DNA from: UBA2943 sp946534895
GTDB lineage: Bacteria > Bacillota > Clostridia > Christensenellales > Aristaeellaceae
Assembly (NCBI GenBank): GCA_946534895.1
Contig: CAMNDE010000008.1
Location: 11,938-75,937, forward strand
Reading direction: 5' to 3'
Length of the DNA stretch: 64,000 nucleotides
Positions 1 through 9,859 of the stretch are shown here, one piece after another. The notes beneath the pieces are model-generated. The model was not told where the DNA came from and did not search any database. It saw only the letters and a list, made by a program, of their open reading frames with translations. Every line of letters begins with the position of its first letter. The first letter of the stretch is position 1. The translations under genes were made by a program, and so were the position numbers.

Positions 1-375
1 AGAATAGGACCCCGATGCTAGCAGCGCATGCATATCCCGTTCAAACTGCCCGACAGGACGGACGTCGGCAATACCTGACTGCTCGAATGCTTCATCCGGC
101 GTCACCCTGCGTCCCGTCCATCGCTCTGCCATAGGATCCGGAGGAAGAATATACAGAGTTTCCGCCACTTCCCCGTCATTGCCCACCATTGCGGCCAGCA
201 CCGCCTCCTTGCAGGTCAGTCCGGTCAGGTAGACAAAGCTTCTGTGTGCAAAGAAAGGATAGTATTCATCATTGGTACGGATGACTTCCTCACCTGAAAA
301 CATGAGAATCAGGGAATTCGGCTTCATCATCGCATAAAGTCTTTTCCGATTGTCAGTATGAAACTGTCTGTCCAT
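1..375 (-). CDS. Xaa-Pro aminopeptidase (aminopeptidase P), N-terminal part, cut by window edge
   Basis: Only the first 125 codons are present; the gene runs off the left edge. The product begins MDRQFHTDNRKRLY and shows the AMP_N-type prodomain pattern: short helical start, a strand reading LILMFSGEEVIRTNDEYYPF, then FAHRSFVYLTG. This N-terminal domain precedes the metal-binding creatinase fold in aminopeptidase P, which removes a residue N-terminal to proline; the metal ligands lie outside the window. A GGTG-type ribosome site 8 nt upstream supports the ATG. It sits 54 nt after the GH31 gene on the same strand and is probably the last visible gene of that operon. The family call is from sequence pattern only. 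Confidence 0.75.
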   Translation of the reverse strand, partial: MDRQFHTDNRKRLYAMMKPNSLILMFSGEEVIRTNDEYYPFFAHRSFVYLTGLTCKEAVLAAMVGNDGEVAETLYILPPDPMAERWTGRRVTPDEAFEQSGIADVRPVGQFERDMHALLASGSYS

Positions 376-429
376 TTCCTTTCACCTCATCATCAAATGA
401 TGGCTGTCACACGGTCATATCGTCTCTGT

Positions 430-2442
430 TCAGCCATTGCGTCCAACCAGTTCTGCATGCGTACCGGCACGGAAAAACACGGGAATGGTCCCAATCGGAC
501 ATGCTGCGGTCACATGCTGTCCACCCTGATACATCCTGCCATCCAGCATACAGGTCCACTCCGCTCCTGCAGGCAGGTATACAGACCTCCGGGTTATCCC
601 GGGTGCAAGCACCGGAGCCACCAGCATGTCCGGGCCGAACATATACTGATCCGTCAGCACCCAGCACGCATCGTCCTCCGGAAACTCATAGAACATGGTG
701 CGCATTACCGGATCCCCGGTCTCATGGGCCTGCAGCATCAGCAGACGGACATAATCGCGCATGCTTTCCCGCAGCTGCAGGTATTTCACCATGATTGCAT
801 AGGCATCCTCACCAAAACTCCATACTTCATTCGGAGAACCGGTAAACAATGCAGAGCTTCCGTCCTGCCGCTTCAGGGGCGTATCCGGCAGCCGGTCTCC
901 GTGCAGACGCATGACAGGACAAAATGTACCCCACTCAAACCAACGTACAAGCAGTTCCCGGAACGCCGGATCCTCCGGCCTTCCGTCCTCAAACCCGCCA
1001 ATATCACTGTTCCACCAGGGAATGCCTGCCAGGGAAATACTCAGACCCGCACACAGCTGCCGCCGCATGGATTCCCATGTACTTGAAATATCACCGCTCC
1101 ATACCAGTGCTCCATAGCGCTGGGACCCTGCCCAGGCGCAGCGGATCAGATTCACTATTTCTTTCTGTCCCTGTGCCTGCTGGCCTTCATAGAACGCCCT
1201 GGCAAAGCGCTGCGGATAGATATTGCTCACTTCTTCAGCCGTTCCTTCCGCATACTGATACAGGTCAAAATCATACACGCCATACTCAGGCTCCGCCTCA
1301 TCCAGCCAGAACACCCGGACACCCAGATCATAATAATGTTTCCGGCACTTCTCCCATACATAGGCACGGGTGCGCGGATTGGTCGCGTCCAGAAACACGC
1401 TGTCTTCCGGAAACTGCATGGTCACAGGATTCCCCCGCACTGTGCGGACCAGCAGGCCTTCGTCGCGCATTTCCACATAGTTCTCACTGCGCAGGGATAT
1501 CTGCGGCCATACACTGACCATCAGCTCTGTTCCCATGTCTTTCAGTTCACGGACCATGGCCGCGGGGTCCGGAAAGAACTCTTCCTCGAACCGGAAATCC
1601 CCCATATGCCTCCAGTGAAAGAAATCGCAGGCGATCACATCCAGCGGAAGTCCGCGCCGCCGGTATTCCCGTGCCGTCTCCAGAAGCTGTTCCTGGTTCC
1701 AGTAGCGAAGCCGACTCTGCCAGAAGCCGAGTCCGAACTCCGGCATCATAGGTGCCGTACCCACCACCCGGGCAAAGGCATGCTCAAGCACGCGGGGTGT
1801 ATTCCCGGCTGTGATCCAGTAATCCATCTGCTGCGTAACCTCAGCGCTCCACTCCATAAAGTTTCTGGCAAACACTGCTCGGCCCACAGCCGGATTATGC
1901 CAGAAGAAACCATATCCTGCCGAGGAGATGACGAAGGGAACGGAAGCCTGGGTATTATGCTGTGAAAGAGAGAGCATGCAGTTTTTCCGGTTCAGTTCTT
2001 CTGTCTGATACTCTCCCATGCCGAAAAGCTTTTCTTCCGGATCACTTTCAAACGTCACCTTCAGTGCAGAGCATCCGCCTGACAGTGTCTTCCAGTGGCG
2101 GCATCGCAGCTTCCAGCCTCCCTGATATCCTGCTTCCCGCAGAAGTTCACGGCCCTCTCCATTGCGGTACACAATCTGAACGTTCCGGAACCATGAGTCA
2201 TAGAACACTTCTGCCGTGATCCAGCCATTGGTTATCGAAGCCTGCATCTGATCCTCCCGGATGCAGACAGACACAGCCTGCGCCACCTCCGGTTTCGGAA
2301 GCAATGCCCAGTCCCAGTCCAGAATCGGCCCCATCATGCGGGCACGCACGCGCAGACTGTCATCTCCCCAGGCTTCCAGACGAAGGATTTCCGGTCCAAC
2401 GCGGATCAGGAGTGCATCCCCTGAGCTTTCAAACCTTGCCAT
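430..2442 (-). CDS. GH31 family alpha-glycosidase (alpha-glucosidase/alpha-xylosidase type)
   Basis: 670 aa with no signal peptide, so probably intracellular, acting on oligosaccharides imported by the upstream ABC genes. Family hallmarks are the nucleophile segment VFWLDEAEPE (Asp near residue 381) and the acid/base segment WSGDISSTWE (Asp near 451), with the GH31 landmarks GFFWHNP, MPEFGLGFWQSRLRY and WWNSDIGGFE around them. GH31 enzymes cleave alpha-glucosides or alpha-xylosides with retention; substrate cannot be fixed from these motifs, but the neighbouring GH127 suggests plant cell-wall oligosaccharides. The gene starts 9 nt after the GH127 stop and has an AAGGAG site before the ATG. 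Confidence 0.9.
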   Translation of the reverse strand: MARFESSGDALLIRVGPEILRLEAWGDDSLRVRARMMGPILDWDWALLPKPEVAQAVSVCIREDQMQASITNGWITAEVFYDSWFRNVQIVYRNGEGRELLREAGYQGGWKLRCRHWKTLSGGCSALKVTFESDPEEKLFGMGEYQTEELNRKNCMLSLSQHNTQASVPFVISSAGYGFFWHNPAVGRAVFARNFMEWSAEVTQQMDYWITAGNTPRVLEHAFARVVGTAPMMPEFGLGFWQSRLRYWNQEQLLETAREYRRRGLPLDVIACDFFHWRHMGDFRFEEEFFPDPAAMVRELKDMGTELMVSVWPQISLRSENYVEMRDEGLLVRTVRGNPVTMQFPEDSVFLDATNPRTRAYVWEKCRKHYYDLGVRVFWLDEAEPEYGVYDFDLYQYAEGTAEEVSNIYPQRFARAFYEGQQAQGQKEIVNLIRCAWAGSQRYGALVWSGDISSTWESMRRQLCAGLSISLAGIPWWNSDIGGFEDGRPEDPAFRELLVRWFEWGTFCPVMRLHGDRLPDTPLKRQDGSSALFTGSPNEVWSFGEDAYAIMVKYLQLRESMRDYVRLLMLQAHETGDPVMRTMFYEFPEDDACWVLTDQYMFGPDMLVAPVLAPGITRRSVYLPAGAEWTCMLDGRMYQGGQHVTAACPIGTIPVFFRAGTHAELVGRNG

Positions 2443-2451
2443 ACACGCTCC

Positions 2452-4359
2452 TTATGCACGCAGCCAGACAGACATTTCGCCCTCGCCACGATTGTTCCAC
2501 AGGTGATACGGAATCAGTGTCACCTGCGTTTCCTTTTCCTTCACGCCCGATATATCGCGGTACAGGACACCGTCTGCAAATGCTTCCGGATCTGTTCTCC
2601 ATCCTTCCGCCTGGATTACCCGGATGCCGCCAAACAGGTCAGACTTCTCCACAGACAGAGGTGCATTCACATTCAGCCGGATATCCTGCAGATCTTTTCC
2701 GTTATCCGCCTCTTCCGCGCAATAGACAAAGGGCCCGCGAAGTACACATACCTTTCCGCAATCTTCCTGCACATGCGGATTGGCGGCGATCACCTGAGGC
2801 TTCATGGCAAAACTGATTCTGAGCGTTCCGCCGGGCGGCAAAGTGAGGAAGGCATAACCCTGGCGTTCCTGCCAAAAACATGACTGTCCATCCAGTTGTA
2901 TGTCAAAGCTGCCGGCGTATCCGGGAATACGCAATGCCAGGTCCACAGCCCGTTCCGATGCAGCATGGATCTCTGCTTCGCCTTCCCACGGCATTTCCGT
3001 CTTGATCTCCAGAATGCTTCCGCCGCCCAGATCAATCTGGCTGCCGACATACAGATGCAGATAGATTCTTTCGTCCATGCGCGTGGCCACATATCCGCCG
3101 AGTCCGGTCAGTGTGCGGATCACATTGGGCGGGCAGCAGGCACATCCGAACCACTTGACGCGGCTGGGCTCCACATCTGCCAGGTCTGCACGGAACCTTG
3201 CAGTTTCGGGCCGAATCTGAAGCGGATTGACATAGAAATAATGCTCACCGTCCACCGCTATTCCACTTAGCACATTGTTATACAGTGCCCGCTCCATGAT
3301 GTCCGCATACTCAGCTTTCGGATCCAGCCGGAGCATGCGCAGTGCCCACATGGCGAGTCCCACAGAAGCGCAGGTCTCAGTGTAGCAGGTATCATTGGGA
3401 AGGTCGTAGTCAATGGTGAAGCGTTCTCCGGCGCCCTGAGAACCTACACCACCTGTGATATACATCCGCCTGCGGGTCACATTGTTCCACAGTCTCTCCA
3501 GGGCTGCTTTCAGATCCTGTGCTCCGGTGGCCAGCGCCACATCCGCGGCACCGGTAAACAGATACATGGCGCGCACCGCATGTCCTTCCGCACTCTCCTG
3601 CTCCGTCAGCGGCTTATGCGCCTGATAATAACTCGCATCCAGGCTCCGGTCTTTTTCCGCATACTCCCGGTATACGGGATCATTCTCCTTGAAACCAGGT
3701 ACAGCCGCCCTGGCCCGGATGAAATAATCCGCCAGGCGCAGATACTTTTCGTCCTGTTTCAGCGCATATGCCTTCATAAGGGCCAGTTCAATCTCTTCGT
3801 GACCCGGATATCCTTCCGTCTTTCCCGGGCCCTTTCCAAACGTGGCATCTATCAGATCCACCAAGCGATCCATGACCTTCATGAACCGGTCATCCCCAGT
3901 CACCTGCGTATATGCCACCGCAGCTTCCAGCATGTGCCCGGCGCAGTACAGTTCATGGCCATGAGCAAGCTCTTTCCATTTGCGGTCCGGCTTTTTGAGA
4001 ATATAGTGCGTATCCAGATAGCCATCCGGCTGCTGTGCCTTTTCCAGCAGTCCGATTGCCTCGTCCAGATGGGCGCGGATTTCCGGACTGTCCCGGTACA
4101 TCAGGCTGAAAGATGCCGCTTCCATCCATTTTGCCAGATCACTGTCCTGAAACTGGCGCCCTCCGAACTCACCTTCCTCAAGTCCCGCCGCAATTCGGAA
4201 ATTCATCACAGCATGACTTTTCTCCGCCCCCGGCTCCGCATCATTGAGCACCCGCCACTGGTACGGAATGACACGCTCCACTGCATTGAGAATCCGGCTG
4301 TCCCAAAACGGGTCAGATACCCGCACACTGTTTATCGGTAGCGAATGATTGTCAAACAT
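2452..4359 (-). CDS. GH127 beta-L-arabinofuranosidase (DUF1680 family)
   Basis: 635 aa, cytoplasmic by lack of a signal peptide. The zinc/cysteine active site known from Bifidobacterium longum HypBA1 is complete: YTETCAS gives Glu328 and Cys330, and FGCACCPPN gives Cys408 (nucleophile position) and Cys409, matching HypBA1 Glu338, Cys340, Cys417 and Cys418 with an almost constant offset. The family releases beta-L-arabinofuranose from plant hydroxyproline-rich glycoproteins and related glycans. Start and upstream stop overlap in ATGTTTGA, so translation is probably coupled to the DUF5695-like gene; a GAGGAGGGG site precedes the start. Its presence points to arabinose-containing glycans as the operon substrate. 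Confidence 0.93.
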   Translation of the reverse strand: MFDNHSLPINSVRVSDPFWDSRILNAVERVIPYQWRVLNDAEPGAEKSHAVMNFRIAAGLEEGEFGGRQFQDSDLAKWMEAASFSLMYRDSPEIRAHLDEAIGLLEKAQQPDGYLDTHYILKKPDRKWKELAHGHELYCAGHMLEAAVAYTQVTGDDRFMKVMDRLVDLIDATFGKGPGKTEGYPGHEEIELALMKAYALKQDEKYLRLADYFIRARAAVPGFKENDPVYREYAEKDRSLDASYYQAHKPLTEQESAEGHAVRAMYLFTGAADVALATGAQDLKAALERLWNNVTRRRMYITGGVGSQGAGERFTIDYDLPNDTCYTETCASVGLAMWALRMLRLDPKAEYADIMERALYNNVLSGIAVDGEHYFYVNPLQIRPETARFRADLADVEPSRVKWFGCACCPPNVIRTLTGLGGYVATRMDERIYLHLYVGSQIDLGGGSILEIKTEMPWEGEAEIHAASERAVDLALRIPGYAGSFDIQLDGQSCFWQERQGYAFLTLPPGGTLRISFAMKPQVIAANPHVQEDCGKVCVLRGPFVYCAEEADNGKDLQDIRLNVNAPLSVEKSDLFGGIRVIQAEGWRTDPEAFADGVLYRDISGVKEKETQVTLIPYHLWNNRGEGEMSVWLRA

Positions 4360-7009
4360 CTTCTGTCCCCTCCTCTGTCAGCTTATCCGCAAGATCACCG
4401 ATCCAGTCAGGCATCGGCCAGCACAGGACCAAGTGTTCGCCATCCCTGCTGCATTCTGTGTCCTGACACGCCTGTCTGCTCCAGCTCCGTCCACACCGGC
4501 TTTCCAACGTAACCTGGACCTCTGTCTGCTTCCGGGCAGGATACGGCTTCAGTTCCATCTCCAACATTCCGCTGTCTCTGTTCACAGTCAGCTTTTCGAT
4601 CTGTGCGTTCTCCGCCAGCACATGCATTTTTGCCTGCATGGTAATGAAATGCATGCGCCTTCGAACACCGTCTGCGGGACGGATACTGATCCGGTTTCCC
4701 GCTCTTTCCAAGTGCGCTCCCACCAGCACCGGTCCAAATAACGGATCCAGGGCGGCATACGAACAGGCACCCCGCAGATAACCGCAGTAACCCAGATCAA
4801 TCTCACAGGAATAATACCAGCTTCCCCCATGATGCTTCTGCTGAAGCCAGGTTTCGCCGAGGAAAGACGGTTCGAAGCCACCGCCTGCCGCTCCGTCACT
4901 TTCCTTTCCCGGGTACCAGAAGCCATACGCACTCCTGGCGTCCCCACTGTTCAGCAGAGCCCAGGAACTCATCAGGGATCCGTATCCCAGCCTCAGATAC
5001 GGGAACGGGTTCTCCGCATGGTACAGCGCATACTGCATTACGGCCCAGCCGCCCATCTGAGACATGTAGCTGAGCGTATAATGCAAATTATCCCCACGGA
5101 TATCCGATCCATAAAGCCCATACCCCGGCTCCAGAACGCCCCGGCATGCGATATTGCACTGCATCTGCCGGTGCAGAAACTGTTCCGCCTGAACCGGCGA
5201 GATCTCCCGGTCCTCCATTCTTGCCCCGCTGTCGGCCACGGAAATCTTCTGTGCCCGATCCGCCAGTGCCTGGGTGGACTCAAAGCCAGTGGTGTCAAAA
5301 GGATATTCCGAACCGAACACGTCTGCCTGTCGATGGACAAACGTGTAGGCCTTCCGGTTCCACAGCCGTTCCAGACGCCGTTTCAGGTCCCTTAACTGTT
5401 CATGCTCCAGCGCATCCAGGATCTCCTCTGTCACCAGTTCATTGTAAAGTCCCGTGCCAAAGGCACTCCAGCCATCCAGTTCCAGAGGCACAGTGTACAT
5501 GGCGATGAGCGTGCGCGCTGCCCTGCACAGATAGGTCAGTCTATCCTGAGTGAGTGGTGCTGCGGGATCATGCAGAACAATTCTGTACAGACTGAAATAC
5601 ATAAGTGCCAGATGAGGATAATCATAGATACGCCATATATGCTCCCGGCCTTTGACATCCGGATCCGGACTGTCACGCAGCTGCTTCCAGTCCGGGATCC
5701 CGTAGATCGCGTACGGATATCCTTCCTCCTCTGTACACTGAAGCCCGCCCCAGACGAAACGCTCCACATACCGGTCAAGCGCTCGGATTTCCGCTTCTTC
5801 CGGAATCTCTGCATTTTTCGCAGCCAGAAACGCCGGCTTGCTCAGCCCCGGATCGTCACAGGTCACTTCATAAATACGCCATCCATGAATTCTGTCATAG
5901 TCATCCGGCCCGAGCATTTTGTGCGTGTCATTGCTCCATTCCGCCAGAAGACCGTCATACCATTTATCCGGATCCCTGTGCTGATGTGCTGCAATGAACG
6001 CCCCGCGTTTCCTCAGCATAACCAAAAGCGGTTCTGTGGAAAAGAAATCCAGGTTCATGCTCCTTCCATCCCCGCTTACGAGCCAGACTGTCTGCTCTCC
6101 GAGATCCCGGAAACAGATTTCATAGTTACTCCGTTTTCCCGCCTCCCAAGTCCGAAGCAGGGAGGCGCCTTCCGGCAGCTGCAGCTGAGGGTTTTCCCAT
6201 GCAGTGTCCACGCTCAGCCGCACCTTCTCCCCGCGGGGCACCGTCATGCCCGGAAGCACCTGGATGTCCGCGCTTTCCCCGGCAAGCATTTCCCTGGCCC
6301 GCTCCTGGTCTTCCGCCCAGGCAAAGCGAAGCACATACTCCGCTTTTTCGCCCGGCGCAAGCATGCAGGTATGGGACGGCAGATGCAGGCGGGCACCCTG
6401 GCGTTCTGCCTCCTCCCGCACGGTGCTCGCTTCCGGATAGAGCGCAAAAGCACCGCGCTTTCCCTCTGGCGTCATATACAGCATCCGGGTACTGCCCCTG
6501 GGCGTGATCAGCAGAAGCGGACCGTGCCCGTCACAGTAACCGGCGGTAATCCGTGTCCCATGTCCTCCGACGAACAGCTTCGCAATGACCTTGTCCGCCG
6601 CCTTTCCACCCCATGCGAAATCCGAGTCAAAGGAAAACAGCAGCCCCAGATCCAGTATATGGACCGGGCGGCCGGACACATTGCAGATGCGCAGCGTCCA
6701 GGTAAGTCCGTCATCCGCGCTCCACAGATTCTCCTGATACAGATCCTCATTCCGGGAAAACCGTGTCATAAGTGCACATCCGCAGTTCGTCTCTTCATAT
6801 GTCTCTTCATCCACCGCCCCGGTTTCCGCCTTTTTCCGCTGCCCATCCATCTCGTAAACCACGCGTATCTTTCCAGTTCCCTGGTCAGCCCGGAAAAAAC
6901 CGCTTTCGCGGGCTGAAGATACATTCGCCCCCGGCATAATGGAAGTGAGCAGGCCATCGGAGATCCGGGCATGCATGCGGGATGTAACCAGTTCAAACTG
7001 TCCTGCCAT
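4352..7009 (-). CDS. DUF5695-like large carbohydrate-active protein (unknown specificity)
   Basis: 885 aa without a signal peptide. The N-terminal third is beta-rich, and the second half is helical with many aromatic residues (for example DNLHYTLSYMSQMGGWAVMQYALYHAEN in two overlapping pieces), as in alpha/alpha-toroid glycoside hydrolases and lyases. I recognise the general pattern as the DUF5695 family of Firmicutes and Bacteroidetes glycan loci; no activity is established to my knowledge. It begins with a clear AGGAGG site, lies after the importer genes and overlaps the GH127 start by 8 nt, so it is part of the arabinoside operon. A glycosidase or lyase role is inference from context and fold type. 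Confidence 0.65.
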   Translation of the reverse strand: MAGQFELVTSRMHARISDGLLTSIMPGANVSSARESGFFRADQGTGKIRVVYEMDGQRKKAETGAVDEETYEETNCGCALMTRFSRNEDLYQENLWSADDGLTWTLRICNVSGRPVHILDLGLLFSFDSDFAWGGKAADKVIAKLFVGGHGTRITAGYCDGHGPLLLITPRGSTRMLYMTPEGKRGAFALYPEASTVREEAERQGARLHLPSHTCMLAPGEKAEYVLRFAWAEDQERAREMLAGESADIQVLPGMTVPRGEKVRLSVDTAWENPQLQLPEGASLLRTWEAGKRSNYEICFRDLGEQTVWLVSGDGRSMNLDFFSTEPLLVMLRKRGAFIAAHQHRDPDKWYDGLLAEWSNDTHKMLGPDDYDRIHGWRIYEVTCDDPGLSKPAFLAAKNAEIPEEAEIRALDRYVERFVWGGLQCTEEEGYPYAIYGIPDWKQLRDSPDPDVKGREHIWRIYDYPHLALMYFSLYRIVLHDPAAPLTQDRLTYLCRAARTLIAMYTVPLELDGWSAFGTGLYNELVTEEILDALEHEQLRDLKRRLERLWNRKAYTFVHRQADVFGSEYPFDTTGFESTQALADRAQKISVADSGARMEDREISPVQAEQFLHRQMQCNIACRGVLEPGYGLYGSDIRGDNLHYTLSYMSQMGGWAVMQYALYHAENPFPYLRLGYGSLMSSWALLNSGDARSAYGFWYPGKESDGAAGGGFEPSFLGETWLQQKHHGGSWYYSCEIDLGYCGYLRGACSYAALDPLFGPVLVGAHLERAGNRISIRPADGVRRRMHFITMQAKMHVLAENAQIEKLTVNRDSGMLEMELKPYPARKQTEVQVTLESRCGRSWSRQACQDTECSRDGEHLVLCWPMPDWIGDLADKLTEEGTEDV

Positions 7010-7040
7010 GCGCTGCCTCCTTTCTGTTCCGGCATATAAA

Positions 7041-7068
7041 GGGGGAAGCCCGAAAACGGACTTCCCCC
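7041..7068 (-). terminator. intercistronic GC-rich hairpin (partial terminator or 3' stabiliser)
   Basis: A 12-bp stem with one mismatch (GGGGGAAG...CTTCCCCC) and an AAAA/TTTT loop lies between the binding-protein gene and the hydrolase genes. On the minus strand it is followed by TTTATAT, a weak U-tract. This is the usual position for an attenuating or mRNA-stabilising hairpin that keeps binding protein above enzymes. Confidence 0.6.
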
Positions 7069-7107
7069 ATCTTCAGGGAATCGCTTGTTCGAAATGATCC
7101 CTCTGAC

Positions 7108-8865
7108 TTACTTGTTGAAATAGCTGCCATCAAGCTTGGCCATGTTCACAGACACAACTTCCTGCTGTGCAGCAACCAGCTTGTCCAGTCCAAGGTCATG
7201 AGCATTCTCGACCATGACGTCATACAGAGCGTCGCATTCTTCCTCAGAGGAAGCCATAATGCAGTTGCACCAGTCTTCGAGAAGCTGTTCCTTGACATCC
7301 TGCTGGATAATCGCTTCCTCACTCTCAGAAGAGAAGGACACGGTCCAGGCCGTCATGTCAGAGATATAGGTCTTAGCCGTCTGGGCATCCAGGAGATACA
7401 TCTGCATGCCGATGGACAGACGTTCCGGATCCAGCTTGGAATAATCCGGAATCAGATCCCACATATTGATCTTGGAAACAGGATCGCCCCAACCCTTCGC
7501 AGGATCGTCCACGGCATTGATGGCTGTATAGCCCGGGTTAGCAATGGGATAGTTCCAACCGCCGCATTCTTCTGTCTCAAAATCATCCCAGAGGAAGGAA
7601 TTGTTGCCGGGATCGCCATACCAGTATTTGTCGTTGACATAGATGAGGCCGTCTTCACCGATATACCAGGCCTTGTCGCTGCCTTCCGGGCCCATGGAGT
7701 TGAAAGCAACGCCCAGAGGAGAGGTCTGCCAGTCCATATAGCGGACGATGGCTGCGGGATCCGTGCACTTATCCGTGATGATCACGCGGGCGGAACGGAT
7801 ATAGTTATTGGAGATCAGCTGAGGAGTGGCATCGGTCTCCTCCCAGGTGATGGAGCGCATATGCTTGTTGATGGTATAGTTGGGATCAGTGGTTTCCCAG
7901 ATCTGATGTCCGCCGACGAAATTGTGCCACCAGGTGCCGATATTGGCCACCACGCGGCCGGAAGACATGAAGGATTTGGATGTATCGTAATCCTTTGTCT
8001 GGAAATCGGGATCAATCAGACCTTCACGCCAGAACTGGTTGATATACTTGGCAACCGTGCGGCCTTCCTCTGTATCAATCCAGTAGGAAATGCTGCCGTC
8101 ATCATTCATCTTGTAAATGCCCGTGGGTGCATTATAGAATCCCATGTACAGAAGAGGCGTGGCGAAGAATTCCTCGCCCTTGAGCGTGAAAGCCGTGAAG
8201 CCGTATACTTTCTCACCATTTTCCGTGGTGGGATTCTGTTCCACCATGGCCTTCACCACATCATGGAATGTAGCAAAGCTGGAGGGAACCTCCATTCCGG
8301 TCTTTTCAAACAGGTCCCAGCGGATTTCAAAGTCACGGCCCATGACATCCGTGGTGTTTCCGATGCAGGATGAAAGCTTGTACAGGCTTCCGTCATCTTC
8401 CTTGAGCATGTTGATGTAGGGACCATAGGAAGCCAGCACATTCTGTCCATACTTTTCCAGATACGGAGTCAGTTCAATGGCACGTCCCTGCTCGATGAAG
8501 GTATTTGCCATGGCATCACTCATGCCGACAATGACTTCGGGATAATCATTGGCAGCGAGCATCAGGTTCAGACGTTCCGTGGAATCCTGGGCATAGACGA
8601 GCTTTTCAATCTCAATATTGAACTCATCCTTGAGCACCTTATCCACTTCCGCAAGACGCTCATCCTCTTCCTTCTGGTTGGTAGCGTCATCATCGCAGGA
8701 ATAATAGGAAAACTTCAGTGTCTCCACAGGAATTTCCCAGCCGTACTTGTTGGTCTCTCCTGTCAGCTCGATATCCCGTACCTCATCCGCCACCGCAGTC
8801 ACGCCGAGGCAGGACAGAAGCATCACAAGCGACAGAATCAAACCGAGAAAACGTTTGGATGTCAT
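7108..8865 (-). CDS. Extracellular sugar-binding protein of an LplA/YtcQ-type ABC importer
   Basis: 585 aa. The N-terminus is a signal sequence with a lipobox LLSC (Cys19), so the mature protein is probably a lipoprotein on the outer face of the membrane. The rest is a family-1-type solute-binding protein of the large YtcQ/LplA group, typical of Bacillota oligosaccharide importers, with TLKFSYYSCDDDATNQKEEDE near the mature start. It follows the two permeases in the order LplB-LplC-LplA. No ATPase gene is present, as is common for this class, which shares an MsmK-type ATPase. The start is set by AAGGAGG 7 nt upstream. Confidence 0.9.
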   Translation of the reverse strand: MTSKRFLGLILSLVMLLSCLGVTAVADEVRDIELTGETNKYGWEIPVETLKFSYYSCDDDATNQKEEDERLAEVDKVLKDEFNIEIEKLVYAQDSTERLNLMLAANDYPEVIVGMSDAMANTFIEQGRAIELTPYLEKYGQNVLASYGPYINMLKEDDGSLYKLSSCIGNTTDVMGRDFEIRWDLFEKTGMEVPSSFATFHDVVKAMVEQNPTTENGEKVYGFTAFTLKGEEFFATPLLYMGFYNAPTGIYKMNDDGSISYWIDTEEGRTVAKYINQFWREGLIDPDFQTKDYDTSKSFMSSGRVVANIGTWWHNFVGGHQIWETTDPNYTINKHMRSITWEETDATPQLISNNYIRSARVIITDKCTDPAAIVRYMDWQTSPLGVAFNSMGPEGSDKAWYIGEDGLIYVNDKYWYGDPGNNSFLWDDFETEECGGWNYPIANPGYTAINAVDDPAKGWGDPVSKINMWDLIPDYSKLDPERLSIGMQMYLLDAQTAKTYISDMTAWTVSFSSESEEAIIQQDVKEQLLEDWCNCIMASSEEECDALYDVMVENAHDLGLDKLVAAQQEVVSVNMAKLDGSYFNK

Positions 8866-8931
8866 AGGAAAACCTCCTTCTTATTTATCTGCAGGGTCAT
8901 GCAGCAGACCCTGGCATACTGGATTCAGCGG

Positions 8932-9846
8932 TCATCCCTTGACCGCACCGATGGAAATCCCCTTGACGAAATAACGCTGGAAGAACGGATACACCAGCAC
9001 AATCGGAATGGTTACAATCATCATGGTGGCAGCACGCATGGATGTTGTGGAAATTCGGGAAGCGGCACTCTTGGCCTGGGCAGATCCCACGGTGGCATCC
9101 TGCATAAGCTTCTTGATCTTGTCAGATTCAATCAGAATATTCCGGAGCACGATCTGGAGCGTGTCATAATTGCCCGAAGGATTGTAAATCATAACATCAA
9201 ACCAAGAATTCCAGTGTCCGACAGCCACCATAACGCCCAGAGCCGCAAACACGGGTACGCACAGGGGAAGTACAATTTTCAGGTAAATGGTGGTCTCCCG
9301 CGCTCCGTCAATGCGGGCGGATTCGAACATGGAGTCCGGAAGCCCCTCAATATAGGAAGCAATGATCATCATCTCATAGGCACTGAGGATGCCCGGAAGC
9401 CAGTAGACCGTGAACGTTTCCAGCAGATGCAGTTTGATCATCCACAAGTACGTGGGAATCATGCCGCCAGAGACATACATGGTGATCAGAAACATTTTTC
9501 TCAGATGCTTCCGGAATGGAAACTGACGTATGGTGGTCACATAGGCAAGCATGCCTGTAAAGAGCAGTTTGGTGGTTGTGCCCACCACTACGCGCAGTAC
9601 AGACCAGCCCACAGCTTCCAGCATACCCCGCGTATTGAAAATATATTCATAGTTGCCTAATGTGAACATGCGCGGCCAGAAATACAGCCCGCCCCGCTGG
9701 GCATCAATGCCGTCATTGAAGGAAATGACAAGCTGATTCCAGAACGGGTAAATGAAGAGAAAAGACAGGAGCACCAGGATGGTGACATTGCACGCATCAA
9801 ATACGGTGCCGCTTTTGGTCCGTTTAATGTAATTGGCCTGCTTCAC
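8932..9846 (-). CDS. ABC importer permease, LplC/YtcP type
   Basis: 304 aa with about six membrane helices (first one around residues 20-40, VTILVLLSFLFIYPF). The binding-protein-dependent permease loop EARIDGARETTIYLKIVLP, which docks the ATPase, is present near residue 190-210. It starts with GTG at 9844-9846, preceded by GAGGAGG at good spacing; no better ATG exists in frame. It forms the heteromeric channel with the LplB-type permease encoded 13 nt upstream and ends with the conserved KGISIGAVKG tail of this subfamily. Confidence 0.92.
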   Translation of the reverse strand: MKQANYIKRTKSGTVFDACNVTILVLLSFLFIYPFWNQLVISFNDGIDAQRGGLYFWPRMFTLGNYEYIFNTRGMLEAVGWSVLRVVVGTTTKLLFTGMLAYVTTIRQFPFRKHLRKMFLITMYVSGGMIPTYLWMIKLHLLETFTVYWLPGILSAYEMMIIASYIEGLPDSMFESARIDGARETTIYLKIVLPLCVPVFAALGVMVAVGHWNSWFDVMIYNPSGNYDTLQIVLRNILIESDKIKKLMQDATVGSAQAKSAASRISTTSMRAATMMIVTIPIVLVYPFFQRYFVKGISIGAVKG

Positions 9847-9859
9847 GTACCATCCCTCC

